Positions 35,194-46,520 of a DNA stretch of 64,000 nt are shown here, piece by piece. Under the pieces are notes generated by a model. It saw only the letters and a program-made list of their open reading frames with translations. It did no database searches and was not told the origin of the DNA. How positions within the stretch are numbered: the stretch's first letter is position 1; each line of letters begins with the position of its first letter. Source of the DNA: Loripinus fragilis (taxonomy: Eukaryota; Mollusca; Bivalvia; Lucinida; Lucinidae); assembly GCA_964019695.1 (NCBI GenBank), contig OZ026524.1, forward strand, positions 17,291,509-17,355,508, read 5' to 3'. Both the position numbers and the translations under genes were made by a program.

Positions 35194-36437
35194 TGGACCC
35201 ACTACTAGACCTGCTTTCGCTAAAGCGACGCAGGTAAAAAGACAGTGGAGTGAATGAAAAACAAACAGTGTTTTTGATGTTAAACGGAGTTAATATAATC
35301 TCTTATGCTTATATATTTATATATAGATGTACTACGACCTTTGACCAATGACCTTTGGGTCTTTCTATTTCAAACGATTGATGCAAAATACGTAAAATGA
35401 GCCAGTCCCGCTAGAACATATGTGCATGTCAAAGCTTTTATAGTAAATGTAAATAAACGCCTGAAACCCTTTTTTCTAGAACAACATATCAATATTGTAA
35501 ATAGACGCTTCAAACCTTTTGGTTTAACTGTAGCTGCTTATCATACACCCAAATAAAAGATTGTAGTAATAATCATTTGCATACACTATCAACCAAACTC
35601 ATTATAGTCCGATTTTGACCACTGAAGGATCAAAAGTTAGAATAGTCTACTTAGTAGTTCATGATATGGAAATAAGGATAGACCCCTCTACAAGTTACCC
35701 ATTGTACTGCGATAGCACGGGCAATAGAAAACTGTTACAATCTGATTTATCTTTCGCATGCTACTACTTGTCTTCAAAGGTCAAAATCGGACAATAAGGC
35801 ATTCTTGTTGATACGGCTAAAGAAATATCTGAATCCTCATGAAAATAGTTGTTCAAAAGTCATAAGCATATTGATCACTGGCAATAGTTTACATGAGTCC
35901 TCTTCTGCTCCGCAGCAATACAAATCAGTACAATATAAATGGTTTGCTTTGTACTTACACCGAGATGTTTCGCATACAGACATGCTGCAACCACATTTTA
36001 TCAGCTACAGAGGGGTTTCTGGGGGCAGGAGGCAACATGCGCGAATCCAGGAATTTTTGTCAGTTTTATTTAGTCCTCGGCTTATTTTAAAGTTTTAGTG
36101 GGGTTCCAATGGTTTTATTGCTGAGAAAACTATACTTATACTTTACAAAGGATACAGAGGCCGTCCATTATTTTCCGAGGGGGGGGGGTCGTCCAACTTT
36201 TTTTCCAGGGGGTGGGGTCCAAATGCTTATTTTTATAGAAACACATATATGTACTTGTTATTTTCCAGGGGGAGTGTCCGGACCCCCTATCCCCCTCTGG
36301 ATCCACACGTGGGCAATGTCATCATAACGGGACAATATTTATCACAGTCCGGCCTCTAACCATAATTGTCAGGCCTTGATTTGTCAGAATTAATGACAGG
36401 TGAGGTTTTCCAAATGATTCACTGATACTGCGCACGT

Positions 36438-36749
36438 TTGACACCTTCGAGAAACACTACTCTTGGAAGTGGTAGTTCTTGCAATTCAGCTTTTTTCTCT
36501 CCAAAACATCCACCACCTCAACGCAGTGAGTCAAACAATATCAGTGACTGGCTAATGCAAAGTAAGAAAGACGGCAAAGATCAGGAATCGATACAATCAA
36601 GTACCACATCTGGCCCAGGATACCAATGGGAAAGTAACAAACTCACAGTTAGACATCACAAACGAGAGCCAAGAGGTCAGGACAATTTACAAATATATTA
36701 CTCTAGTGCATCCGCCACAGTGCTTTCTAAGGGCACTGAGCCGAGGTGA
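36438..36749 (+). pseudogene. Degenerate coding fragment, right TAGTCAGGG copy
   Basis: This 103-residue frame begins MTPSRNTTLGSGSSCNSAFF and contains SKKDGKDQESIQSSTTSGP and SSASATVLSKGTEPR, matching the minus-strand reading at 6841-7150. It has no recognisable domain. A second shared reading, starting MLIRLKKYLNPHEN, lies at 35805-36098 (plus) and 7458-7715 (minus). These are the only protein-like sequences common to both copies and may be exon remnants of the ancestral element. Confidence 0.4.
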
Positions 36750-39282
36750 AAGAATGCTTCGTGGATAGAGTCTCCAGCATAGCTAACGCCTGCCAATATG
36801 ATCTCTTGCTCTGTCCTGACATTGAACTAGTTAATACCAGCACCTGAAAGTTTATGGAATTCGATCAGAGCCCTTGTTATTGCATCATGGCACATTGACA
36901 TCTTTGATAAGCGTCCTGATCTTAGAAACTTGATATATGCGCAAGACTGATTAAGAAATGAAAAATATCAACACTCTGCAATTGTTTTTATATTTTTTTT
37001 AAGCGGCGAAAACAAAATTTGCTCCTCTGCATAACTGGGGGTAGGGTTGTGCATTAGCTCATATAAGACAAAATATTTAAGATAGAAAAGCAAACTTTGG
37101 ATTTGTACTCGTCAATTGAGTATATGTTTGTTAAACCTAATCTAAAACAGTTTGAAACCAATTCAGAGCAGTCGTTAAACTAAATGACGATAGCCAAAAT
37201 TACCACTTTTATATTATGATTAAGCTCATGTAACGCACATAATACAACATGTAGCCGTATTAATGTTAAACAGCTGTCATAGGTAGTAGAGACATCCAGT
37301 AATATGCAGACTATTAGAATGTTCATTGATAAGCTAGTTTTGATGTCTGTTTTTTGTACCTCAAACTTTCAATTTTCTTTTTCTCAAATTGATAAAATAA
37401 CATATGTAACAAGCTGATACAGGCTAACACCCATGCTTACAGTGTGCAAACATCTCCTTAAATCGGTACATACGATAGAATATGTCTTAAATGGTTTGGG
37501 ATGGAGCAGGTCATTACTCAGCTTGCAGTCAAAATCTTGTTTGATGATTATTCTGGTTTTTATGATATGAGGAGGACAATTATTTTACCAGAGAAGCAGA
37601 AATAATAAACGATATTGTACATGTATATGACTTGGATAAGGATTGGTTTAGAATATTTACATTAGAAAGGGACATTACCTAAATTGTACTGTTTAAATGT
37701 GAAAAGATTATTTCCTATGTTCCTTTAGGGTGTATCTTTATTTTAGAATTATTCATATTAAGAAATATTGAAAACAAATATTCATAACATCTGTAACAAA
37801 AGTACAGGGGCTTAATAATCATCAATACCTAAGATTTAGGCACCAGAGGCTAGAGATTTTAGCTAGGAAAACATGCGAAATATATTCATTTTTTCCTGAA
37901 ACATCATTTCTTACATCAAGTCAATGTCCTTGCTCATTTATTATGTCATGTAACATATGTTACAGCCTTTAACAAGTGCTTCAATCTTGTTGTTTAACCT
38001 GCAAAATCTTTAATTCTTTATGATATGAGCAAGACAATCCCAAAAAAATGCAAGATATCCAACAGCAGCAAATGTTTTCATATATTTTTACTTAAATGAT
38101 GCCTACCAAATTCGGCTCCTTAAAATTGAGTGTAGCATTGGGTTGTTTTTAAAATTGCTCGTATAAGGCACTTAATTTAAAGTATAAAAGCAGACTTTGG
38201 ATTTTCTCTAAACCAAATGAGTTTGTTAGTATAAAATAATCAAAACATTTTGGAAAATGCACATATCAGCTAAAAAGTAAATGATATTGGTCACACTTTT
38301 CATGTTTAAAGGGTAATCTAATTAAAGTAACGCACATAACACCACATGAAGCTGTAATTTTGCTCCTAAAGAATGTATATGTAGTTAAAGTAGTCAATAT
38401 GCAAACCATATGAGTAATTTAAAGAATTAGCCTTCTTTCTGTAGCTCAAACTTTTAAGTTTCTTTTTTTTCTAAATTTACTATGGTAACATATGTAACAG
38501 GCTGTTAGAGACTTACGCCCCGGCGAACATAGTGCAAACATCTATTAAAAGACGCAGCTGGAAATCCTCTTTTAGATAGGATAAGTTTGCGAAATTCCGG
38601 AGGGGTAGCAATAACATTCTCAGCCATCAGTCTAAAGATGGCCTGATAAGCTGGGTATTTATAGGAAATCTACGGTATTTTGGATGCAAAATACTGTTAT
38701 CGAGAAATAATTCATTGTCAAAGTCAGGTAAAGCATTGATGTAACTATCGTGTGACTAAAATAATTGATATTATGTTAAAAAAGCGTTCGTGTTGGATAA
38801 ATATGACCATACCAACACAAACCATAGCTTTTATTAACGAGCAGTTTCTCATTATGGTCGCCATATTTATGACGTCATAACTAGCCTCAGACGTGGATTT
38901 GAGATGGGTGACCACCTTTAAATCAAAGGTAAGTCTCCATTGAAGGTTTTGATATAGGTCACCATAAATCGGCACACAAATCGCACGGGACCTATTTTTT
39001 GTCCCTAAGGGCCCTGACTACTAGTCCGGAGGTCGAAATGTATACACATGATACACGGACATAAACGGCATACATGTAATGTAGGTTTAGTGATTACACA
39101 TTATTGTTCTAACCCAACAAACAGGCTGGCATGAATGACGGCTTGGTTATTAATCGGCTTTTGGGTCACTGTCTAGCCACGCCCACAACTGGTTCCTTTC
39201 TCCGTTAGCTTTAAATGAGACTGGGACATCTCATACCACGTGGCGATACAGCGACCAAATAGCTGTATAATACCTGTAGAGT

Positions 39283-39435
39283 CAACCAGTGGTAGAGTCC
39301 TTGACTTGAGATAAAGGGGCCATTTGTTTGAGTCTCTCTGGAGGCACCATATTGTTTCCTTGTGCAAGACACGTTATACTCTATTTAATACTGGTTCAAC
39401 CCAGGAATCGTCCCGACATGACTGATAATTTCTTG
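39283..39435 (+). mobile_element. Diverged SINE relic
   Basis: Pieces of the SINE body remain in order: CAGTGGTAGAGTCCTTGA, TGTGCAAGACACGTTATA, ATACTGGTTCAACCCAGGAA and CCGACATGACTGA. A second relic with AAGCAAGACACTTTATTCTC and AGTACTGGTTCAACCTAGG lies at 39835-39930. Confidence 0.7.
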
Positions 39436-39446
39436 ATGGCATTAGC

Positions 39447-39730
39447 GGATCCAGAGGGGGACAAGGGTTCCGGACCCCTCCCCCTGAAAGATCACAAAAA
39501 TAGGTTTTCTTAGCAAAACTGGTCCGGATCCCCTGAAAAATCGCAAAGCTACTAGGCCAGAATTCAATGTTAGCCATCATCTGGACGCCAGCAAACACCA
39601 TTTAAATGGCGCTTCGCTGACGGGCCGATGATGACCCGCTCATCTCTCCTCTCATCAACTAAAAAACCAACAACAAAATAAAACGTTGTCAAAATTGGAC
39701 CCACTCTGACGAAAGTTTCTGGATCCGCGC
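39447..39730. mobile_element. MITE with GCGGATCCAGA ends
   Basis: The ends AGCGGATCCAGAGGGGG and TTTCTGGATCCGC are inverse over about 12 bp. GACGGGCCGATGATGACC and GACGAAAGTTTC have relatives at 53970-54080, and the GTCCGGACCCC / CTCTGGATCC motif also appears inside the right TAGTCAGGG copy near 36270-36300. Confidence 0.6.
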
Positions 39731-40200
39731 ATGACTGGGATGTAAATTATTAACTCAAATAATCGAGGTCCAAAGTTGCTCAATGCTAGTGTGCTAGACC
39801 TTTGATTAAAGAAACGCTATTTTGAGAAGGTTCAATGAAAGCACTTCGAAATGCCCTAAGCAAGACACTTTATTCTCTGATAAGTACTGGTTCAACCTAG
39901 GTGGACAGGAAACGTCGCGTCATGGCTGCAAAAACGTTGGCAGCGACGCAAAAGATCAATATAAACAAACAAAATCAACTCAAAATAACAAAAGAGACAC
40001 TCATCTCTAATTTTTGCTGCAGTTGTGTGCGTGTACTGGTACATAGGGTTACCTTTAGTATGCTATATGAAAATATTCGCGTTAAGTTGTCGATGAAAAT
40101 ATTCTTCCAAATTCTGTTTGTTTGGCAAGAAATTATTTGGTGTTTAGCTCTGAATTCGAAAAAAATAGCATTCAAAACAACAACATAAAAATAGCCCTCG

Positions 40201-40223
40201 CCCCCCACCCCCCCCCCCCCCCC
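40201..40223 (+). repeat. Poly-C tract
   Basis: C runs over about 23 bases with one A interruption, followed by CA repeats. Confidence 0.9.
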
Positions 40224-40618
40224 ACTCACACACACATTAAAATTCAGCATGCTAAGGGATCAATAAATGGGTACACATATCTTTTATAAAACAATAAAAC
40301 TTGTGTGGTTGTAGATTTCATTGTCGAAGATTGATGATTTGGTTGTATTGTTTAAGATACACGTACGTGTTTAAGATACATGTATGTACATATTTCAAAC
40401 AAGGTTTCTGGGCTGATCAGATTCATTTTCAATAATTCGAAACGCTTATTTTCCAAGATACTACAACTATAAGACTACAGGTATATACTTTTGGTGTGGA
40501 GAGTTTCACAGATGGGTGAATACGCGAACAATGCAACCTGACTAGCCGATTTCCAAATGTATTTGTCCAGGGGTTGAACTTAGCTAAGAACCGCACAACG
40601 TCTCTTATCTGGACGGAG

Positions 40619-40651
40619 TTTTTTTTTTTTTTTTTTTTATATATATATAAA
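40619..40651 (+). repeat. Poly-T/(TA)n
   Basis: An A/T low-complexity tract. Just upstream, GCTAAGAACCGCACAACGTC (from about 40580) resembles GCTAAGAACCGCCCAGTCTC near 57538, marking another shared repeat fragment. Confidence 0.85.
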
Positions 40652-40674
40652 CTTGATATTGGTTAGTTTCAAAT

Positions 40675-40990
40675 TCACGCTGCGTTCCCACTGTCGTGCG
40701 ATCCGTTACGTTAGGCTTGGATAAATAGTGACCTGGTCTTTCTTTTAGATACGAATATGCGCGTGCCACATCGCCCAAAAGCGGGAACCCTGATCGTGAT
40801 GATCGTATCAGATGGGCACCCCATTGTAGACTTGATCAAACGGGACAATCCTGTCCTAACATATGTAGTCCTAACTAAATAAGAGACCAGGTCGTGGCAG
40901 ATCGTGTCATCAGAAATTGACCAATCGTGATCATATCGCATCCAAGCGCAGCAAATCGTAACAGAACGCATCGACCCGCATAACTAAGTA
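40675..40990. mobile_element. Word-saturated element (CGATC/ATCGT)
   Basis: The words CGATC, ATCGT, ATCGCA and TCGTG recur irregularly on both strands. The left part begins GCTGCGTTCCCACTGTCGTG, a leader similar to the other word elements. No coding sequence is recognisable. Confidence 0.5.
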
Positions 40991-41149
40991 TCTAAGCCTA
41001 AAATTTCAAAGAAATCCCAGGATCAGATACAAATGGCCCGCCCGCCCGCTCTGCCCTGTCCTGCCAGTCAGTCACAAACCTACACAACCCATGCTGAAAA
41101 CATAACTTGTTCAGACACTCGTCCTCAAGTTAAAACGTCATGATTTTGG

Positions 41150-41215
41150 ACCATCCAGCATCGCTCAAGTGGTTAGAGCGACTGACCAGTGTTTCGAGGA
41201 TTGTAAGTTCGAGAC
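41150..41215 (+). mobile_element. tRNA-like head, probable SINE relic
   Basis: GCTCAAGTGGTTAGAGCGAC and AAGTTCGAGACGC resemble tRNA A and B boxes, without a foldable anticodon stem I can confirm. A decayed SINE head is more likely than a tRNA gene. Confidence 0.45.
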
Positions 41216-41242
41216 GCGAAATCAATATGTCTCTCTGCCTCT

Positions 41243-41273
41243 CTGTTGATATGTCTGTCTGTCTGTCTGTCTA

Positions 41274-41308
<35 letters not shown>

Positions 41309-41312
41309 GCCT
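41243..41312 (+). repeat. (CTGT)n microsatellite
   Basis: CTGT repeats with one CTAT unit. They give a meaningless LSVC-repeat reading frame. Confidence 0.95.
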
Positions 41313-41618
41313 ATGTGTCACAAACCTACGTTGCTCTTTGGTTAAGAAAATGACTTGTTCAGATAGCATTTTATATAATGCTTAGCGCAGACCAAGCTTT
41401 TAGTACTAGCTTAAACTTGTGTAAGCTTTATTGAGCAAGCTGATACTGTGTTCCAAGATCTAACTACCCCTTGAGGTGCATTCTGATCTGTGTGTGCTAT
41501 GCTCCCAAGACCCTCCAAATGTTAACGACAACACATGTAAAATTTAGTCGCGCATTACAGTCAAAGGAATTCAGGTGAGCTAGCACTAGCATCATTGTGT
41601 TAGGCTCATCTGCAGATT

Positions 41619-42001
41619 CGGTAGAACCTGCGTTATTTCTCGGACCTCTTATTGTTGTTCGTGGCCAATGCATTTGTTCCTGGCAATGAGCACTTGGCAC
41701 TAGTGCGATCAGATAATAAGCCGCGATTCATAAAAAGCGCACAGCTAGCGCAAAAAAACTTCGCAGCAGTCTTGCATTGTACATGTATAAGGTGCATGAA
41801 ACTACTTTCTCGGTAGAACCTCCGTTATTTCTCGGACCTCTTATTGTTGTTCGTGGCCAATGCATTTGTTCCTGGCAATGAGCACTTGGCACTAGTGCGA
41901 TCAGATAATAAGCCGCGATTCATAAAAAGCGCACAGCTAGCGCAAAAAAACTTCGCAGCAGTCTTGCATTGTACATGTATAAGGTGCATGAAACTACTTT
42001 C
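41619..42001 (+). repeat. Near-identical 192-bp tandem duplication
   Basis: Copies at 41619-41810 and 41811-42001 begin CGGTAGAACCT and end GAAACTACTTTC. I see only one clear substitution (CTGCG/CTCCG) besides one base of length. No flanking homology beyond the unit. Confidence 0.95.
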
Positions 42002-42474
42002 CTGTCGCAGTCACTAGCAGTCTAATCAGAGTATTTGCATTTACAGCCTTGTCTTGTGTAGTATTCATAAACCGAGTCTAGGACCATACTGCGCAAATCT
42101 GAGGCGATACTCATTTTTCCATTTTCCACGCAAGGAAATATTTAGTTAATTAATATGAATTGACAGTTATGCTTACATTAATATTCCTGCTATTTTCCGC
42201 GATAGAGCACGTTGCTATAATGTAACCATTAGCTGCGATAAATTGCAGGAATTGCAAGAAAATAGGTTTAATGGGAGAGTAATATCTGCGTAATTATATA
42301 AACACCCCAAGCTAGGAAGTTGTTCTGGAATAATTACTTCGCAATAAGGTAGGTAGAACTTCTTTGACTAAATTTTTTAATACATCTGTCTGTGAAACCA
42401 GTACTGAGCCACGTTATACAAATACCTCGAATTCCCGTCTAAACGTCCGTATATATATGTTCGTCCGAGCTTAT

Positions 42475-42714
42475 GCCCAGGTCACACATTCACGGATCAC
42501 CTCGCCGGTTCCACTACACATCAAATCCCACGGATGACCCCGGAAATGACAATTTCCGTAGTCCGATACGGATGCACAACGCAAGTACTAAGTACTATAC
42601 GTATGATTACGGATGCAATACGGAAATTTTAGGACTAATACGGATTGCCACGGATGATGCAGGATCGTATCGGTGGCTAATCCTGCGTCAAATCCGTGAA
42701 TGGTTGCCCTGGGC
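42475..42714. mobile_element. Word-saturated MITE (CGGAT)
   Basis: A 240-bp element with inverted ends: GCCCAGGTCACACATTCACG on the left, and GCCCAGGGCAACCATTCACG read inward from the right. The interior is dense in CGGAT, ACGGA and ATCCG words on both strands. Non-coding. Confidence 0.8.
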
Positions 42715-43820
42715 TTTACGACTGTTTCTGTGCGATACCATCATATATTAAAACCAACTGCTAATTGGTCACCTTACATTTTTACGCTAGTTCAGAAAGT
42801 GAAACATAGGGTATACATAATTCATGTTTTTTGAAGTGAAGCAATACTTTGCCGAGACTCTGCAAGTTATTTCATTTAAAAATGACGTGTACTTCTTGTA
42901 CGGACGAAGCTAGAGAAAAGGTACCCTCATTTCAAAAAGTCACACTTTTTCTACGATATAAACCATAACACAAATTAACGTTTTTGTTTGTTTGAAGATG
43001 TTACTGGCTAGCGTGATATAAGAAGAATAAACGTCAAAAGTTTTGATTCAATCGGACTCGTCGCCTTTGCTACCCAACAATATAAGACAAACACTTTTAG
43101 CAGGTTAATCATTGAAATTCAGCTTTAAGCTTGCAATTTACATAGAGACTTTGCACTGCTCTGTACGCTTTAATGTCAGCGACACAGCATTGAAATTTTC
43201 AGCGATTATTTATTATCACCAGACGTCACCATCCTTATTTAAAAATTGAAAAAAAAAAAATATTATGCTACCGAATCGATCTTTAATTTCTCACATTGAA
43301 ACCGGGAGTGTACGGTAGTCGTAAAACTTATATCGCCAGAAATGGACTAATCAAATTCTACTGTGTTTGGCCTACAGTGTTAAAATAAAATTAAGTGCAT
43401 TTAACAATTTTACCAGAAAATACTGGTGAATTTCAAAAATCTCGAAAAAAATGAAAAATGCAACATTTTAAAAAATGCGTAAAAAATCCACCATAAGCAA
43501 AATTTCAATTGTTTGGTGTTTTACCAGTCGGACAGACCAGTTTGTAACCACCTAAACTTCAATTTTATAAAAACTACAGTACTCTCAAAACCATTATTTC
43601 TTTTAAAAAAGTAGATTTTTGCATTTTTAACCCAAAAATATTTGAAGTAAAGGAAAACTGTTCAAAACACTGCTAAACGTTTGCCCATTGAAATTCACAT
43701 ATATAGGCAAAAAATCATTTCAATTTTATTAGCGTTTGGTCAGAAATAATGAGTTGGAAAGTGACCAATTAGAACTTGGGTTTAGTATACTTTTTTGCAA
43801 ATGTACACGTATACATGTAT
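42715..43820. other. No gene seen
   Basis: AT-rich, with an A-rich low-complexity stretch at 43245-43262 and scattered AAAAAT tracts. Confidence 0.5.
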
Positions 43821-44044
43821 TGGGCCATGACGTGAGAACTCCTGTCTGTGTTGCATGCCAACAACAAAGGCGCAGACCAGCCTGCGCATCCGCGCAGTCT
43901 GGTCTGCGCCTTTGTACTTCGCTATCTAGAAAGTATATTGGTCAAACTTACTTCATACAAAATTCCAATAGTGTTACTAGTCTTTGTAGTTGAGCAGGGC
44001 CTGGTCGTCAACCCCGAGGAAAGGTTTTCTCGCATCGAGGCTCA
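43821..44044. mobile_element. MITE family C, copy 1
   Basis: The ends TGGGCCATGACGTGAGAA and TTCTCGCATCGAGGCTCA are inverse. The core is a palindrome, AAGGCGCAGACCAGCCTGCG / CGCAGTCTGGTCTGCGCCTT. The copy at 47939-48178 has the same ends and core. Confidence 0.85.
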
Positions 44045-44058
44045 TATCATCGTCAAGT

Positions 44059-44291
44059 TTAACCCATTTATGCCGAATGGAATTCCTATTCTTAACAATT
44101 GGACAACTCAATTTCCATTTTAAGGGCCGTTGGGTGGTATTTTTCATTTTAATCTAATATTGATAGAACAATCTACACGCAAACAGTGGAGACCCTGTTC
44201 AGACGCCGCGTTCTGTGGCGTCTGATCTGGGCCTGCAAAGTTTGTCTATGTCGCACAAAAAGGACGCATGGCTTATATGGATATAGGTTAA
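44059..44291 (+). mobile_element. TTAA-flanked MITE, family A, copy 2
   Basis: TTAA at 44059-44062 and 44288-44291 flank a relative of 557-778, starting CCCATTTATGCCGAATGG and sharing GTCTGATCTGGG and AAAAAGGACGCATGGCTTAT. Confidence 0.85.
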
Positions 44292-45540
44292 GTGGAGTTG
44301 GATAAAAAGTCACATGATAACCATATTTGATTCGTTATTGGTGCTATTGCATAAAGAGCTCAGTGTCAATCTTGTGAAATATACAATTAAAAGAGCTTTT
44401 CTGGAATATTTATTTTAAAAATCGTGTAAATTCTTGAATGTATGGTTCCATGCCAAAATCAGTTTTTTACCAATACTTGCAGTTATGACCGGAAATCTTA
44501 TTTGAAACGATATCTGCCCGTTACCAAAATCATTGTTACAGTTCTATATATACATGTATGTATAATGTCGTTACGATCACAAGGAATGTGCAAAACCTGA
44601 AAATATAATCTGAGGTTGTATCCCATAAAATTTAAAATGGCTTCAATACACATTCGTACACACTTAATGACACATTCATCAGCCATAGCCAACGCCAAAC
44701 TATAGCATTCTGCCTTGCACATGTACAAATGTAGGTAGCGATGTTTGCAATATAATCATCGATCATTTGTGTGAAAGAGTACATGTAGATATACAATTCA
44801 AGTTCCAAGCCTCGAAATTCCAAATTGTGTTCCTTTGAATGGATATCGTTCTTGCACTCAAGATCGGGATTTCCACATCAGATAATTCTTTCTCACATAC
44901 CAACGCATACGAGATCGAGTGATCCCTATATAAGCTCGCTGTCGGAAAAATCTGTCCCACATCGCTACCCATGTGAGATAAGCATAACTAATACGAGATA
45001 AGCCACACGCGGCCGGTTGCTAATGTGAGATAACATTTTAGGCGCATGACTGTATTCCTTCGAAAACGAAAGTTGAATTGTTGTCAGTCAGGAAAAAAAT
45101 TCTAGGTTGAATTTTCAGCGATTTAAGTCGGCCTTCAACTTGGTTTAAAGTAAAGCTGCGCAGTTTTACTTACAACCTTTATTCAATGCTTTGAACACGC
45201 TGAGTGTATTGCGATTGACATATTTAACCTGTTGTGTTGGGCATTGAGTGGCTGAATCCACCGGGACGGGGAGCCTTGACGATGTAAAAACACACCACAC
45301 AAGCACATTTTCCTAAACAAAATGACTTACTCGAGCTACTGTGGCTGATAAGCTAGTTCTTGTAAATCCATTTTGAAGAAATAACCATTTGTTCATTGTA
45401 TAATGCGCTGTTTATTCGCTGTTTCAAGTTGATTTGCACAGCGCGCGTCATTGACTGTAAACATCGATCTCAGTGACGTCATCAAATAATAAAACACAGT
45501 ACTGTACCGTACGGTCGTGGTATACATGTATGAGAAAAAG
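44292..45540. other. No gene seen; GAGATAA words
   Basis: The phrase ACGAGATAAG or TGTGAGATAA occurs several times between 44880 and 45035, perhaps a decayed word-rich repeat. No coding sequence. Confidence 0.4.
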
Positions 45541-45544
45541 AATC

Positions 45545-45688
45545 GATCATTGGTGTTCAGTGGTTCCAGAAAAATCCCAACCCTCGGGTCCACCGTTCAG
45601 TGGGAAACTCGGCAAGCCTCGTTTCCCAATGGAACGGTGGGCCCTCGGGTGGGGATTTTTCTGTCCCCACCGAACACCAATGATGGAT
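45545..45688. mobile_element. Foldback palindrome, about 2 x 70 bp
   Basis: The arms run ATCATTGGTGTTCAGTGG, AGAAAAATCCCAACCCTCGG, CCACCGTTC and GGGAAACTCGGCAAGCC. The mirrored order ends GAACACCAATGAT. Mismatches between arms are few. Confidence 0.85.
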
Positions 45689-45889
45689 TCTATTTATCTC
45701 GCATACCCCGTACCAACCCGCGGGAAGAATACAAAAACGAACAGCCGCACATTGATAGGCAAGTGGCGTCATTGTTATGTTAAAGTTAGGTCATCGTGTT
45801 AGGTCGCATCTCAGCATATTCAGGAACTTCTGGAAGCCTTTGTTAAAATATAAAAAACATGTAGTATATTATGGAACGCATTTTTCAAT

Positions 45890-46520
45890 CCGCTGCCGTT
45901 CGATACCACCGTTTGCATCGTTAAGCAAACTTCATGACATCAAACAGTCTTCCGCGGGCTGGGGTATTCTATCTGCAGTCCCTCCGGACTACCGTTTGTC
46001 TTTACTCGGCAGATTTTGGATGCCATACACTTCGGAATGTTCTATTCGCCGTCCCTTCGAACAGACACGTGTCATCATACCGCACGCCTTGGGTGCCAAA
46101 CAGTGGTCTTTTGGGCGTACAATGCGATATGGCGTCCCTTGGGACCACTGTTTGACATCACTGGGCCAGATTCATTCAGCAGTGTTCCTTGTAACAGATT
46201 GTTCTATTCTCGTCCCCCCCGGGACAAACGTTTGTCATAATTCGGAAAGCCACAGGGTGCACATCTATGATCAATGGGACGCAATATTCTATCCGCCGTC
46301 CCACGGGACCACCGTTTGGCATCACTCGGCCAGCTTCAAGATGCCAACTTGGCAATATTGCTCATAACGGAATTTTCTACCTGCTGTCCCTCAAGACAAA
46401 CGTTTGTCATCTTTAGGCTTCCGGGTGGATTGTTCTATCCCACGTCTCTAGGAACATCCGTCTGTCATCAGATGGCCCGTCTCATGATGCCAAATAGTTT
46501 TCTTCTGGATGAAATGCTCT
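45890..46520 (+). repeat. Degenerate 60-90-bp tandem array
   Basis: Seven or eight units of the form TTCTATCCGCCGTCCCACGG / GACCACCGTTTGGCATCACT / CGGCCAG occur, with starts near 45966, 46039, 46203, 46288, 46373 and 46434. Long frames cross it (up to 196 residues at 45777-46367) because stop codons are rare in the unit. I see no protein-level repeat maintained in one frame. Confidence 0.8.

Larger units (their letters stand above)
33948..35234 (+). mobile_element. Pearl-like element with 181-bp array
   Basis: A 1,287-bp insertion lies within the right TAGTCAGGG copy, absent from the left copy at about 8288. It is flanked by TAACAAGAC (33939-33947) and TAAAAAGAC (35235-35243), a 9-bp duplication with one mismatch. 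Near its ends are inverted ACCTGCGTCGC and GCGACGCAGG. The right end adds a hairpin CTTTCGCTAAAGCGACG after an (ACGG)n stretch. A core of about 160-180 bp repeats followed by an ACGG microsatellite is the arrangement described for bivalve pearl elements. No coding sequence. Confidence 0.9.
33195..39020 (-). mobile_element. Long TIR element 'TAGTCAGGG', right copy
   Basis: Reverse-oriented relative of 4554-8822, flanked by CTA on both sides (33192-33194, 39021-39023). It is 5,826 bp because it carries a SINE (33419-33621) and a pearl-like element (33948-35234). Without these it is about 4.3 kb, like the left copy. It keeps the subterminal TGACGTCA sites (33328, 33732, 38870) and the internal tandem duplication. 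Different target trinucleotides and unrelated flanks show that the two copies inserted independently and do not come from an inverted duplication of the locus. Confidence 0.9.

Noticed and set aside
4554..39020. Segmental inverted duplication of the locus
   Set aside because: Homology stops exactly at the TAGTCAGGG ends and the flanks carry different 3-bp duplications (TTA, CTA), so these are separate insertions.
41140..41385. 81-residue Cys/Ser/Leu protein
   Set aside because: Its core is the (CTGT)n microsatellite.
45777..46367. 196-residue protein
   Set aside because: The frame crosses a degenerate nucleotide array whose units change phase. No domain is seen.
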